From the NCBI GenBank assembly GCA_963784885.1, contig CAWATA010000007.1, forward strand, positions 1 to 64,000: a stretch of DNA of 64,000 nt, read 5' to 3'. Source of the DNA: RHKX01 sp963784885. Its GTDB lineage: Bacteria; Actinomycetota; Thermoleophilia; Solirubrobacterales; 70-9. Made by a program: the position numbers and the translations under genes. Under the pieces are notes generated by a model that saw nothing but the letters and a program-made list of their open reading frames with translations, did not search any database and had not been told where the DNA came from. How positions within the stretch are numbered: the stretch's first letter is position 1; every line of letters begins with the position of its first letter. Positions 39,199-50,445 of this stretch are shown here, in pieces.

Positions 39199-40686
39199 AT
39201 GACGCGATTTGCGGAGTTGGTCGCCGAGCGTCCCGTCGGGGCCTCACGGCGGACCTATGATCGCCGCGGAGCACCCTCCCGGCGGCCGCCGGCCGAGGCG
39301 TCGTTCCCCACCACCTTGCAAGGCGATTCGAGACAAGAGCTGACGACGATCTGGGACGGAGTCCGCGAGGAGCTCCGCCACACGCTGCCGCCGTCCGCCT
39401 TCGAGAACTGGCTCGAACCGCTGCGCGCGGTCGGGATCCAGGGCAGCCGCCTCTACGTCTCCGGCCCCGACCGGGTCCGCGACTGGTTCCAGCGCCGCTA
39501 CGGCGCCGCCGCCACCGACGCCCTGCGGCGCCGGGCGCCGGGCTTCACCGAGATCGCCTTCGCCGACCCCCCGGCCGGCGCCGGCGTCCGGGAGGAGGGC
39601 GGCCCGGCCGGCGCCGACCCGATCCCCGCCGGGCTCGCGGCCGGGCTCGACTTCGACCACTTCGTGATCGGCTCCGGCAACCGGTTCGCCCACTCGGCGG
39701 CGCTCTCCGTCGCCGAGTCGCCGGGCGAGTCCTACAACCCGCTGTTCCTCTACGGATCGCCGGGCCTCGGCAAGACCCACCTGCTGATCTCGATCGCCAA
39801 CTACCTGCGGGGACAGCGCCCCGACCTCGACGTCGCCTACACGACGGCGGAGCGCTTCACCTCCGAGTTCGTGATGTCGCTGCGTGGCGACGGCCGCCCC
39901 ACCGACCGCTTCAAGAAGCGCTATCGCGGCGTCGACGTGCTGCTGATCGACGACGTCCAGTTCCTCGAGGGCAAGGAGCGGACCGAGGACGAGTTCTTCC
40001 ACACCTTCAACGAGCTCTACGCCCAGGGAAGCCAGATCGTGCTCTCCAGCGATCGCCCGCCGGAGGCGATGGAACGGCTCAGCGAGCGGATGCGCGACCG
40101 CTTCGCCTGGGGATTGACGGTCGAGCTCCAGGGACCCGACCCCGCCACCAGGATCACGCTGTTGCGGCGGCTCGCCGCCGAGCACGGCATCCCGGTCCCC
40201 GACCTCGAGGTCCTCCAGCAGATCGCCGGCGCCGCGCCCGGCAACCTGCGCCGGCTCGAGGGCGCGCTCACCCGGGTCACCGCGTTCGCGTCGATGCTCG
40301 GAGAGGTCCCGAGCGTCGAGCTGGTCCGCCGCGCCCTCGGCGGCGACCACGAGCCGATCGACGCGGTCCCGGTCCGTGAGCCGGCCGCTGAGCGGCTCGA
40401 GCGGATCCAGGCGGCGGTCTGCGACGTCCTCCATCTCTCGCTGGCCGACATGCGCTCGCCGCGGCGGGTCCCCAGCCTCGTCCGCGGCCGTCAGCTCGCC
40501 ATGTACGTGGCCCGCAACCAGACCGACCTCTCACTCGCCGAGATCGCCCGCGGCTTCGACCGCGACCACTCGACCGTCCTGCACTCGATCCGCCGGGTCG
40601 AGCGCGAGCTCGAGCCCGGCTCCGATATCCACAGGGCCCTCGAGCGAATCCACGAGCGGCTCAACATCACGGTGGAGGGCGCGTGA
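39199..40686 (+). CDS. dnaA: Chromosomal replication initiator DnaA
   Basis: 495 residues. Domain I (IWDGVREELRHTLPPSAFEN) from residue 51, a Gly/Pro-rich linker (100-150), AAA+ domain with Walker A GSPGLGKTHLL (about 186) and Walker B LLIDDVQFLEGKERTEDEF, and domain IV with the helix-turn-helix IARGFDRDHSTVLHSIRR. The N-terminal lead of about 45 residues (FAELVAERPVGASRRTYDRR) is Arg-rich and longer than usual, so a downstream start is possible. Initiates replication at the DnaA boxes nearby. Confidence 0.94.
   Translation: MTRFAELVAERPVGASRRTYDRRGAPSRRPPAEASFPTTLQGDSRQELTTIWDGVREELRHTLPPSAFENWLEPLRAVGIQGSRLYVSGPDRVRDWFQRRYGAAATDALRRRAPGFTEIAFADPPAGAGVREEGGPAGADPIPAGLAAGLDFDHFVIGSGNRFAHSAALSVAESPGESYNPLFLYGSPGLGKTHLLISIANYLRGQRPDLDVAYTTAERFTSEFVMSLRGDGRPTDRFKKRYRGVDVLLIDDVQFLEGKERTEDEFFHTFNELYAQGSQIVLSSDRPPEAMERLSERMRDRFAWGLTVELQGPDPATRITLLRRLAAEHGIPVPDLEVLQQIAGAAPGNLRRLEGALTRVTAFASMLGEVPSVELVRRALGGDHEPIDAVPVREPAAERLERIQAAVCDVLHLSLADMRSPRRVPSLVRGRQLAMYVARNQTDLSLAEIARGFDRDHSTVLHSIRRVERELEPGSDIHRALERIHERLNITVEGA
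40625..40633 (+). promoter_or_regulatory. DnaA-box-like site in the dnaA 3' end
   Basis: atatccaca differs from the consensus ttatccaca at one base. It lies 61 bp before the dnaA stop, close to a second good match. Confidence 0.45.
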
Positions 40687-40828
40687 GCCGGCGCCGGGAT
40701 TCCACCGCCACGGACTTCTCCACAGCCCCGTCCACAACCCGCGATGGCGCTCCTACACTGCCGTCGCAGGGTTCTGAAAGGGTTTCCACGGAACTAACAT
40801 CAACTTGGATTACCGGAAGAGGATGCAG
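40687..40828. other. Candidate oriC, dnaA-dnaN intergenic region
   Basis: About 140 bp between dnaA and dnaN. It contains ttctccaca at 40716-40724 (8 of 9 to the DnaA box) and weaker forms at 40728-40736 (ccgtccaca) and around 40783-40790 (tttccacg). A weakly AT-rich part (aactaacatcaacttggatt) precedes the dnaN start. The gap is very short compared with the oriC of Streptomyces or Mycobacterium. Confidence 0.5.
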
Positions 40829-41935
40829 ATGGAACTGAAGGCCGAACGCGATCCGCTGCTCGATGCGCTCCAGACCGCAGCCAGGGCACTGTCGACGCGG
40901 ACGACCTTGCCCTCGCTCGGAGGGATCATGCTCGTCGCCGCCGGGGGTAGGGCGATCGCGCGAGCGACCGACGGAGAGCTGGCCGTTTCGGTCGAGCTCG
41001 ATGCCGAGGTCGACGGCGACGGCGAGATCCTGCTGCCGGGCCGGCTGCTCGCCGACGTCTCACGGGCGCTGCCGCAGGGCACCGTGACCCTGAGCGAGCG
41101 CAAGGACAAGGGTGACGTCGAGCTGACCGCCGGCACCGCCAAGTTCCACCTGCGCCTGCTCGATCCCGAGGACTTCCCGCGGCTTCCGCAGCCCGAGGGC
41201 GATCTGCTGAAGATGCCGGCGGAGGCGCTGGCGGAGACCGTCGACCGGGTCGCCCGCGCGGCATCTCGGGACGAGGTCCGGCCGATCCTCACCGGAATCC
41301 TCGTCAGCGTCGAGGAATCGACGCTGACCATGGTCGCCACCGACTCCTACCGACTCAGCGTCAAGCGGACCGAGCTCGAGGGCGCCGCTCCGAGCCCGTT
41401 CGAGGCGAACGTGCCGGCCCGGGCGATGCGGGAGCTGGCGCGGGTCGTCGCCCAGCAGGAGGTCGAGGAGGTCGAGATCGCGCTGCCGGGAAACCAGATC
41501 ATCTTCCGGGCCGGAAGCGTGATCATGTCGTCGCGGCTGATCGAGGGCCAGTTCCCGAGCTACCGCCAGCTCCTGCCCGACGCCTTCGACCACGACGTGC
41601 GGCTGCCGCGCTCCGAGTTCCTCGACGTGACCAGGCGGATCCGCTACCTGGCCCAACGCAACGCGCCGCTGAAGCTGGCCTTCGAGGAGGGTCAGCTGAC
41701 GGTCGCGGCGGAGACGCCCGAGATCGGTGACGCGGCGGAGTCGATGCCGTGCGCGTTCAGCGGCGAGGCGATGGAGATCGCCTTCAACCCGCAGTTCTTC
41801 ATCGAGGGCATCGAGAGCGTCGAAACCGAGGAACTGGTCCTGCGTCTGACTTCGCCGCTGCGGCCCGGACTCCTGCAGCCGGCCGGGTCGGAGGACTTCA
41901 GCTACCTCGTGATGCCGATCCGCCTCAACGTCTAG
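40829..41935 (+). CDS. dnaN: DNA polymerase III sliding clamp (beta subunit)
   Basis: 368 residues. The ATG at 40829 follows ggaagagg with about 9 nt spacing; in-frame starts at 40805 (TTG) and 40823 are less well placed. The three clamp domains are recognisable: ALSTRTTLPSLGGIMLVAAG, RPILTGILVSVEESTLTMVA with ATDSYRLSVKR, and the C-terminal GSEDFSYLVMPIRLNV with the conserved YLVMPIR. Ring-shaped processivity factor for Pol III. Confidence 0.95.
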   Translation: MELKAERDPLLDALQTAARALSTRTTLPSLGGIMLVAAGGRAIARATDGELAVSVELDAEVDGDGEILLPGRLLADVSRALPQGTVTLSERKDKGDVELTAGTAKFHLRLLDPEDFPRLPQPEGDLLKMPAEALAETVDRVARAASRDEVRPILTGILVSVEESTLTMVATDSYRLSVKRTELEGAAPSPFEANVPARAMRELARVVAQQEVEEVEIALPGNQIIFRAGSVIMSSRLIEGQFPSYRQLLPDAFDHDVRLPRSEFLDVTRRIRYLAQRNAPLKLAFEEGQLTVAAETPEIGDAAESMPCAFSGEAMEIAFNPQFFIEGIESVETEELVLRLTSPLRPGLLQPAGSEDFSYLVMPIRLNV

Positions 41936-41988
41936 ATGGCGGCCGCCGTGAGGAGCGCGGCGCCGCAACATCAGCCTGGGTGGGCCGA

Positions 41989-43083
41989 GTGAGGGTCGCG
42001 CGGGTCGTACCGCACTCGTTCCGGAACCTCGCGGACGCCGCGATCGTCCTCGGTCCGGGGCTGACCGTCCTGCACGGGCCCAACGGCGCCGGCAAGACGA
42101 ACGTGCTGGAGGCGCTGTTCTTCGCGCTGACCGGGCGCTCCTGCCGGACGCGCCGCGAGCGCGAGATGATCGCTTTCGGTGGCGAGCTCGCGCGGGTCGA
42201 GGCGCTGCTCGAGCCCGATCAGGGGGAGTCGGCCGACCCGATCGTGATGCTGGCGTCGATCTCCAGCGGCGAGGCGCGCCGGCGGCTGGTCGACGGCTCG
42301 CCGGCGCAGTCGTCCGACGACCGGCGCCGGCCGGCGATCTCGATCTTCATGCCGGATCGGCTCGCGCTCGTGAAGGGCCCGCCGTCGCCCCGCCGCGCCC
42401 ACGTGGACCGGCTCGCCGGGGCCCTCTGGCCGGCGCGGGCGGAGCTGCCCCGCGAGTACTCGCGGGCGCTCGCCCAGCGCAACAACCTGCTGGCGCGGAT
42501 CAAGCGCGGCGGCGGCGCCGACCAGCTCGCCGCCTGGGACCGGGAGCTGGCCGAGCGGGCGGTGCCGCTGACCGAGGCCCGCGCCGCCGCCGCGGCCGAG
42601 CTGACCGGGCCCTTCGCCCGCGCCGCCGCCGACCTCGGGCTCGCCGGCGGCGCCGAGATCGCCTACCGGCCGCGCACCGGCGAGCTCGACGCCGACGGGA
42701 TCGTCGCCGAGCTCGCCGAGCGTCGCGACGGCGACGTCGCCCGCGGCTTCACCGGGTTCGGGCCCCATCGCGACGAGGTCGAGCTCTCCTTCGGCGGCCG
42801 CTCGCTGCGCCGCTACGGATCACAGGGCCAGCAGCGGCTCGGGCTGCTGGCGCTCCTGTTCGCCGAGCGTGAGGCGCTGCGGGCGGCGCGCCGGCAGCTG
42901 CCGCTGCTGCTCCTCGACGACGTCATGAGCGAGCTCGACCCGGAGCGGCGAGCGCGCCTGGTCGCGATGCTCGAGGATGGGGGTCAGGCCTTGATCACCG
43001 CGACCGAGATCGACCACGTTCCCGCCCGCGCCGCCGCCGCGCTGGCGATCGCCGGCGGCGTCGCGACTGCGGAGGGGAGATGA
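41989..43083 (+). CDS. recF: DNA replication and repair protein RecF
   Basis: 364 residues from GTG 41989 (GTG 41980 is also possible). SMC-like ATPase: FRNLADAAIVLGPGLTVLHG and Walker A PNGAGKTNVLEALFFALTG, signature GSQGQQRLGLLALLFAEREA and Walker B LLLLDDVMSELDPERRARLV. Loads RecA at gaps with RecO and RecR. The sequence upstream in the same frame (41936-41988) is not conserved and overlaps no gene. Confidence 0.93.
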   Translation: MRVARVVPHSFRNLADAAIVLGPGLTVLHGPNGAGKTNVLEALFFALTGRSCRTRREREMIAFGGELARVEALLEPDQGESADPIVMLASISSGEARRRLVDGSPAQSSDDRRRPAISIFMPDRLALVKGPPSPRRAHVDRLAGALWPARAELPREYSRALAQRNNLLARIKRGGGADQLAAWDRELAERAVPLTEARAAAAAELTGPFARAAADLGLAGGAEIAYRPRTGELDADGIVAELAERRDGDVARGFTGFGPHRDEVELSFGGRSLRRYGSQGQQRLGLLALLFAEREALRAARRQLPLLLLDDVMSELDPERRARLVAMLEDGGQALITATEIDHVPARAAAALAIAGGVATAEGR

Positions 43084-43397
43084 GCCGGTCCGACCGATCG
43101 GGCGCACCGCGGAAGCTCGGCTCGGCACTCGACCGCCTGATCGCCGAGCAGACGCCGGAGACGTTGCTCGGCGAGGTGCAGACCGCCTGGCCGGGGGTCT
43201 GCGGGCCCCAGATCGCCGAACGCGCCGAGCCCGTCGCCGAACGCGACGGGCGGGTCACGATCGCCTGCGAGAGCGGTGCCTGGGCGCAGGAGTTGGAGCT
43301 GATGGGCGAGCTGCTGCGGGAGCGACTCGACGCCGCGGTCGGCGCCGAACGCGTCACCGCGCTGCGGTTTACCGCCGACCTCGCCCGCCATCGCTGA
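43080..43397 (+). CDS. dciA: DciA-like (DUF721) helicase-loading protein
   Basis: 105 residues, overlapping the recF stop (ATGA). LGEVQTAWPGVCGPQIAERA, ERDGRVTIACESGAWAQELE and ELMGELLRERLDAAVGAERV are the DUF721 pattern. DciA is the helicase operator in bacteria lacking DnaC or DnaI; the recF-dciA-gyrB position is conserved in actinobacteria. Confidence 0.85.
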   Translation: MSRSDRSGAPRKLGSALDRLIAEQTPETLLGEVQTAWPGVCGPQIAERAEPVAERDGRVTIACESGAWAQELELMGELLRERLDAAVGAERVTALRFTADLARHR

Positions 43398-43624
43398 CTT
43401 TCGGTCATACATTCGTTTCAGAATAGGCGCATTTGCAGGGATTTTGTATTCCCCTGCAGGAGCGCCGAGTGCCTGTGAGTGGTATCCTTATGTCAACCGA
43501 CCGGCGCGCCCCCTGGTAGGAGCTTCCTCAACATCGGAAGCCCTTTCCAATCGGGCTCCCAGCGGCTCTGAAGCCGCCGCCGGGCACGGCATTATTGACT
43601 GAGCACCCGAACGGGAAGGACCGA

Positions 43625-46051
<2,427 letters not shown>

Positions 46052-46109
46052 GCGCGACGGACGGACGACGGCAGACGACGCAACCGACAACGTGAAGGTG
46101 GATGGCTAG

Positions 46110-48692
46110 ATGGAGGCCTCGGACGTTCTGAGCGGAGGCAACGTCGAGATCCGCGAGATCTCGACGGAGATGCGCTCCGCCTACCTCGACTACGCGATGA
46201 GCGTGATCGTCGGGCGCGCGCTGCCCGACGTGCGCGACGGGCTGAAGCCCGTCCATCGCCGCGTGCTCTACGCGATGCACGACCTCGGCCTGCAGCCGAA
46301 CCGCCCGTACCGGAAGTCGGCGTTCATCGTCGGCGAGGTGATGGGCAAGTACCACCCGCACGGCGATCAGTCGATCTACGACACGCTCGTGCGGATGGCC
46401 CAGGACTTCTCGCTCCGCGAGGTTCTCGTCGACGGCCAGGGCAACTTCGGCTCGATCGACGGTGACCCGCCGGCGGCGATGAGGTACACCGAGGCCCGGT
46501 TGGCCCGGCTGGCGACCGAGATGCTCCGCGACATCGAGGCTGAGACCGTCGACTTCGGTCCCAACTACGACGAGTCCTCGGCCGAGCCGCTGGTCCTGCC
46601 GTCGCGGTTCCCGAACCTGCTCGTCAACGGCTCGTCGGGGATCGCCGTCGGGATGGCGACGAACATCCCGCCGCACAACCTCGGCGAGGTGATCGCCGCG
46701 GTCCAGGCCTACATCGAGGACCCCGACATCGACACCGAGGGTCTGATGCAGCACGTCAAGGGGCCGGACTTCCCGGGTGGCGGCACGATCATGGGCTCGG
46801 AGGGAATCCGCTCCGCCTACCGGTCCGGCCGCGGGTCGGTCCGGGTCCGCGCCAAGGCCCACATCGAGCCGATCAAGGGCGGCAAGGAGGCGATCATCGT
46901 CTCCGAGCTCCCCTACACCGTCCGCAAGGGCGGCGACGGCGGCCTGATCATGAAGATCGCCGACCTCGTCCGCGACAAGAAGATCACCGAGATCTCCGAC
47001 CTCCGCGACGAGTCCGACCGCTCCGGGATGCGCCTCGTGATCGAGCTGAAGCGCGACGCGATCCCGAAGGTCGCGCTCAACAAGCTCTACAAGCACACGC
47101 AGATGCAGGCGACCTTCGGGGTCAACATGGTCGCCCTCGTCGACGGGGTGCCGAGGACGCTGTCGCTGAAGGAGATGGTCCACTACTACGTGCTGCACCA
47201 GCGCGAGGTGGTCATCCGCCGGACGCAGTACCAGCTCCGCCAGGCCGAGGCCCGGGCGCACGTGCTCGAGGGCATCCTGATCGCGCTCGACAACCTCGAC
47301 GCCGTGATCGCCCTGATCCGCGGGTCGGCGAACCCCGACGACGCGCGGGCGGGCTTGATCAAGGAGTTCGACCTGACCGAGATCCAGGCTCAGGCGATCC
47401 TCGACATGCGCCTGCAGCGACTGACCGCGCTCGAGTCCGACAAGGTCCGCGAGGAGCACGCCGAGTTGATGGAGCGGATCGGCGAGCTGCGCGCGATCCT
47501 CGGTGACGAGAAGCGGATCGACGGCGTCATCAGCGAGGAGCTGGCCGAGCTCGGCGAGCGCTACGAGAGCCCGCGCCGGACCGAGATCACCTTCGCCGAG
47601 GGCGAGGTCGACATCGAGGACATGATCGCCGACCAGCAGATGGTGATCTCGCTGACCGCATCCGGCTACGCGAAGCGGTTGCCGCTCGCCACCTACCGCC
47701 AGCAGCATCGCGGCGGCAAGGGGGTGACGGGGATGAACCTCAAGGAGGGCGACTACATCGAGCACCTCCACATCTGCTCGACCCACGACTACCTGCTGTT
47801 CTTCACGAACCGCGGCAAGGTCTACCGGCTCAAGGTCTACGAGCTGCCGGAGGGCTCGCGGACGTCGCGCGGCAAGGCGCTGGTCAACGTGCTGCCGCTC
47901 CGCGACGGCGAGCGGGTGATGGCGGTGATCCCGACCCGCGACTTCAGCGAGGGCAAGTACCTCGCATTCGCGACCGCCGGCGGGCTGATCAAGAAGACCG
48001 AGTTCCCGCTCTACAACACCCCGATCCGCGCCGACGGGATCATCGCGATCAAGGTCCGCGAGGGCGACGAGCTCGTCCAGGTCCGGCTGACGAGCGGCGA
48101 GGACGACATCCTCATGGTCTCGCGCTCCGGCAAGGCCTCCCGCTTCAGCGAGGAGAAGGTCAGGTCGATGGGCCGCGACACCTCGGGCGTGCAGGGGATG
48201 AACGTCTCCGACGAGGTCGACGGGACCCCCAACCGGGTGCTCGCGATGGACATCGCCCGCCCCGACACCGACGTCTTCGTGGTCACCGAGAACGGCTACG
48301 GCAAGCGGACGGCGATCGACGACTATCCGGTCAAGGGCCGCGGCACGAAGGGCAACCTGACGATCAAGCTGACCGAGAAGAAGGGCGGCCTCGCCGGCGC
48401 GCTGATCGTCCGCGAGCACCAGGACCTGCTGTTCATCTCAGTCAACGGAATGGTCCAGCGCACCTCGGTCAAGGGCATCTCCCGCCACGGCCGCGCCACC
48501 CAGGGCGTCAAGGTGATGAACATCGCCGACGATGATCGCGTCAGTGCCGTCGCCCTCGTGGTCGAGGAGCAGGAGGCCGCCGCGCTGCCCGAGGGCGAGG
48601 CGGTGCCGGAGTCTGAGATCCCGCTCGACGGCGAGATCGAGATCGAGATCGAGGCGACCGAGCCGGAGCCGGACGCGGAGCCCGAGGGCTGA
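46110..48692 (+). CDS. gyrA: DNA gyrase subunit A
   Basis: 860 residues. The catalytic Tyr is in AAMRYTEARLARLATEML; RALPDVRDGLKPVHRRVLYA is the conserved start of the breakage domain. The quinolone-determining region reads YHPHGDQSIYDTLVRMAQD, with Gln where E. coli has Ser83 and Mycobacterium has Ala90. C-terminal beta-pinwheel blades follow, including the GyrA box QQHRGGKG (residues about 530-540), then an acidic tail (Glu/Pro-rich). 58 bp after gyrB. Confidence 0.96.
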   Translation: MEASDVLSGGNVEIREISTEMRSAYLDYAMSVIVGRALPDVRDGLKPVHRRVLYAMHDLGLQPNRPYRKSAFIVGEVMGKYHPHGDQSIYDTLVRMAQDFSLREVLVDGQGNFGSIDGDPPAAMRYTEARLARLATEMLRDIEAETVDFGPNYDESSAEPLVLPSRFPNLLVNGSSGIAVGMATNIPPHNLGEVIAAVQAYIEDPDIDTEGLMQHVKGPDFPGGGTIMGSEGIRSAYRSGRGSVRVRAKAHIEPIKGGKEAIIVSELPYTVRKGGDGGLIMKIADLVRDKKITEISDLRDESDRSGMRLVIELKRDAIPKVALNKLYKHTQMQATFGVNMVALVDGVPRTLSLKEMVHYYVLHQREVVIRRTQYQLRQAEARAHVLEGILIALDNLDAVIALIRGSANPDDARAGLIKEFDLTEIQAQAILDMRLQRLTALESDKVREEHAELMERIGELRAILGDEKRIDGVISEELAELGERYESPRRTEITFAEGEVDIEDMIADQQMVISLTASGYAKRLPLATYRQQHRGGKGVTGMNLKEGDYIEHLHICSTHDYLLFFTNRGKVYRLKVYELPEGSRTSRGKALVNVLPLRDGERVMAVIPTRDFSEGKYLAFATAGGLIKKTEFPLYNTPIRADGIIAIKVREGDELVQVRLTSGEDDILMVSRSGKASRFSEEKVRSMGRDTSGVQGMNVSDEVDGTPNRVLAMDIARPDTDVFVVTENGYGKRTAIDDYPVKGRGTKGNLTIKLTEKKGGLAGALIVREHQDLLFISVNGMVQRTSVKGISRHGRATQGVKVMNIADDDRVSAVALVVEEQEAAALPEGEAVPESEIPLDGEIEIEIEATEPEPDAEPEG

Positions 48693-48809
48693 GCGGACCC
48701 GCACCCGCCGGGTCGTCGCGGCTGCCGGGGGCGCTCGGGGGTGCGCTCGGGCCGTTCGCGCAGCGCCCTCGGGATGTCCGACGGAGCTTCCGATGACCGG
48801 GCGTGGTTT

Positions 48810-48826
48810 CCGTTCCATGTGAACGG
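48810..48826. repeat. 17-bp inverted repeat downstream of gyrA
   Basis: ccgttc and gaacgg flank the 5-nt centre catgt in the 298-bp region between gyrA and the next ORF. It could be an operator or a protein-binding site. The rest of this region is GC-rich with short repeats of gtgtgccgg, and I see no gene in it. Confidence 0.25.
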
Positions 48827-48970
48827 ATTTCGCACCCGGCGGCGGGGTCGGGACGCTGAAGGATCGCGGCGTGTGCCGGCACTCTGCCGGAGGTGTGCCG
48901 GCGATCGGCGCTCCGGCTCGCGGAGGTCCGGCGAGCCCGACCTGCCGGTTTGCTTCAATCCGCGGACCAG

Positions 48971-49035
48971 AGAAAGGAGGTGGTCCTAAATTGAGTGACA
49001 TGTTTGTTGGGACTCTGGAGGTGACGGGCCGCTAG
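48971..49035 (+). CDS. 14-residue ORF with an exceptionally long Shine-Dalgarno sequence
   Basis: agaaaggaggtggtcc (48971-48986) matches the complement of the actinobacterial 16S rRNA 3' end at 15 of 16 bases. A TTG at 48991 starts a reading frame LSDMFVGTLEVTGR with stop at 49033, spaced 4-8 nt from the Shine-Dalgarno core. Its codons (AGT, TTT, GTT, ACT) are AT-rich compared with neighbours. A small hairpin gccgc-tag-gcggc straddles the stop, and a larger hairpin follows at 49145. It may be a leader peptide or small-RNA element; I do not recognise it. Confidence 0.4.
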
Positions 49036-49144
49036 GCGGCACGCGGGCCGCCCGGCGAATACCACCCGGGCACCGGCGGGACGGACGGGATCGGAGCTTG
49101 TCCCAACCGATCGAGGATCGTCTCCCCGCTTCTGACCGCACCAG

Positions 49145-49181
49145 AGAGGCCGCCCCAGCCATCGCGCTGCGGGCGGCCTCT
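49145..49181 (+). terminator. Hairpin, probable terminator or attenuator
   Basis: agaggccgccc and gggcggcctct pair over 11 bp around a 15-nt loop, followed by tgctttgc. It lies 110 bp after the 14-codon ORF and 76 bp before the next gene start, so it could end a short leader transcript. Confidence 0.55.
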
Positions 49182-49256
49182 TGCTTTGCGGCGGGATCGC
49201 CCGGCTCGGCGGCCGCTCGCCACTGCTACTTTCGCGCCCCGGCCGGGTTGGCGGGG

Positions 49257-49784
49257 ATGAGGATGGGCACGCACGCGACAACACCGATCGCCCTCGCCGC
49301 CCTCGCAGCGATGGCCGCCGTGCTGCTGCTCGCGGTGCCGGCATCGGCGGCCTCCGAGCGCACCGTCCGCGACCCGCGGTTCGACACGCCTTACCTCTCC
49401 AAGCACGGCCGCCTCGACATCACCGAGACCACCGCCAAGCGCCGGCTCTCGCGCGTCGCCCACACCGTCACGATGCGGGCGAAGGCCAGGCCGGCGCGGA
49501 CCCGCGAGCGCCCGTCGATCCTGATCAACACCCGTGGGGGCAGGCGCAGCACCTACGAGTTCATCGTCTTCGGTTCGACCGTCTTCAGCGTCCCGGACAA
49601 GGGCGGCCCCGTGGCCGTCGCCTCGGCCGTCCTCGTCGCGAAGGACCGGACCTGGCGGTACCGCTTCGACATCGACGACGTCCCCGGCCTCGGCGCCGGC
49701 TACGGCTGGGCGGCGGCGACGCAGAAGCCGGGCGGTCGCTTCGCCGACGTCGCCCCCGGCAACGGATACGCGCAGAGCCCGTAG
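49257..49784 (+). CDS. Secreted protein of unknown function
   Basis: 175 residues from ATG 49257. Signal peptide PIALAALAAMAAVLLLAVPA with a site near residue 31 (ASA). The mature part is basic and beta-rich: RTVRDPRFDTPYLSKHGRLD, LSRVAHTVTMRAKARPARTR and RWRYRFDIDDVPGLGAGYGW-like text. No recognised domain. Convergent with the HNH gene, with adjoining ends. Confidence 0.6.
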   Translation: MRMGTHATTPIALAALAAMAAVLLLAVPASAASERTVRDPRFDTPYLSKHGRLDITETTAKRRLSRVAHTVTMRAKARPARTRERPSILINTRGGRRSTYEFIVFGSTVFSVPDKGGPVAVASAVLVAKDRTWRYRFDIDDVPGLGAGYGWAAATQKPGGRFADVAPGNGYAQSP

Positions 49785-50369
49785 CTACGCCGCCGCCCCG
49801 GCCGGCGCCAGGTAGCGCTCCCAGATCGGCGGCGGCTTCGGCGCGGCGACGCGGATGAAGACGTTCGGGCCCGGCGGGCGCGGAGCCGTCTTCGGGTGCA
49901 TGTGGATCTCGCGGGGGAGGCGGTTGCCCTTGCGGCGGTTGCAGGGCGCGCAGGAGGCGACGATGTTCTCCCACACCGACTCGCCGCCGCGGCTGCGGGG
50001 GATGACGTGGTCGACGGTGAGGCCGCCGCGCTCGGCTCCGCAGTACTGGCAGGTCCAGGCGTCGCGGGCGAGCACGGCCTTGCGGGTGATCTTGCGGCGA
50101 TGGACGTCGCGCGGGATCCGCACGTAGGTCACGAGGCGGATGACGACGGGGCGGTCGAGATCCATCCGCTCGGAGTGGAGCACCCGGTCGCCGGTCTCGA
50201 GCATCTCCGCCTTCGCCTTCAGCAGCAGGACCGCGGCCCGGCGGACGCTGCAGACGTGGATCGGCTCATACGTCGCGTTGAGGACGAGGACGCGTCCGCC
50301 GATTCCCGTCCCATTCACCGGGCCAGTCGAAGCCCGGGTCGCAGAACCCGGTGCGGACACCACGCTCAT
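49785..50369 (-). CDS. HNH endonuclease
   Basis: 194 residues. The HNH domain holds a four-Cys zinc site: WTCQYCGAERGGLTVDHVIP, RSRGGESVWENIVASCAPCN and RRKGNRLPREIHMHP. A conserved N-terminal VLVLNATYEPIHVCSVRRAA block is typical of the actinobacterial group of these chromosomal HNH proteins. A DNA nuclease of unknown biological role; no toxin, restriction or phage genes are adjacent. Downstream of pheA on the same strand, with a 76-bp gap. Confidence 0.85.
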   Translation of the reverse strand: MSVVSAPGSATRASTGPVNGTGIGGRVLVLNATYEPIHVCSVRRAAVLLLKAKAEMLETGDRVLHSERMDLDRPVVIRLVTYVRIPRDVHRRKITRKAVLARDAWTCQYCGAERGGLTVDHVIPRSRGGESVWENIVASCAPCNRRKGNRLPREIHMHPKTAPRPPGPNVFIRVAAPKPPPIWERYLAPAGAAA

Positions 50370-50445
50370 CTGCGCGAGATTCTAGCCACGGCCGTTAACG
50401 GACCCGCGCCCCACCGGACGGCGGGGCGGCGCTTGTTCAGGCGCT

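Noticed and set aside
41749..41988. Upstream extension of the recF frame
   Set aside because: Lies inside dnaN in another frame, and RecF homology starts only at VRVARVVPHSF.
43398..43624. Alternative origin or promoter in front of gyrB
   Set aside because: Somewhat AT-rich with a tatcct element, but no clear DnaA boxes and no convincing -35 element at proper spacing. Mentioned only as an alternative.
48810..48826. Inverted repeat downstream of gyrA as a third parS site
   Set aside because: Matches the parS palindrome poorly and lacks the cacgtg centre; kept only as a low-confidence repeat.
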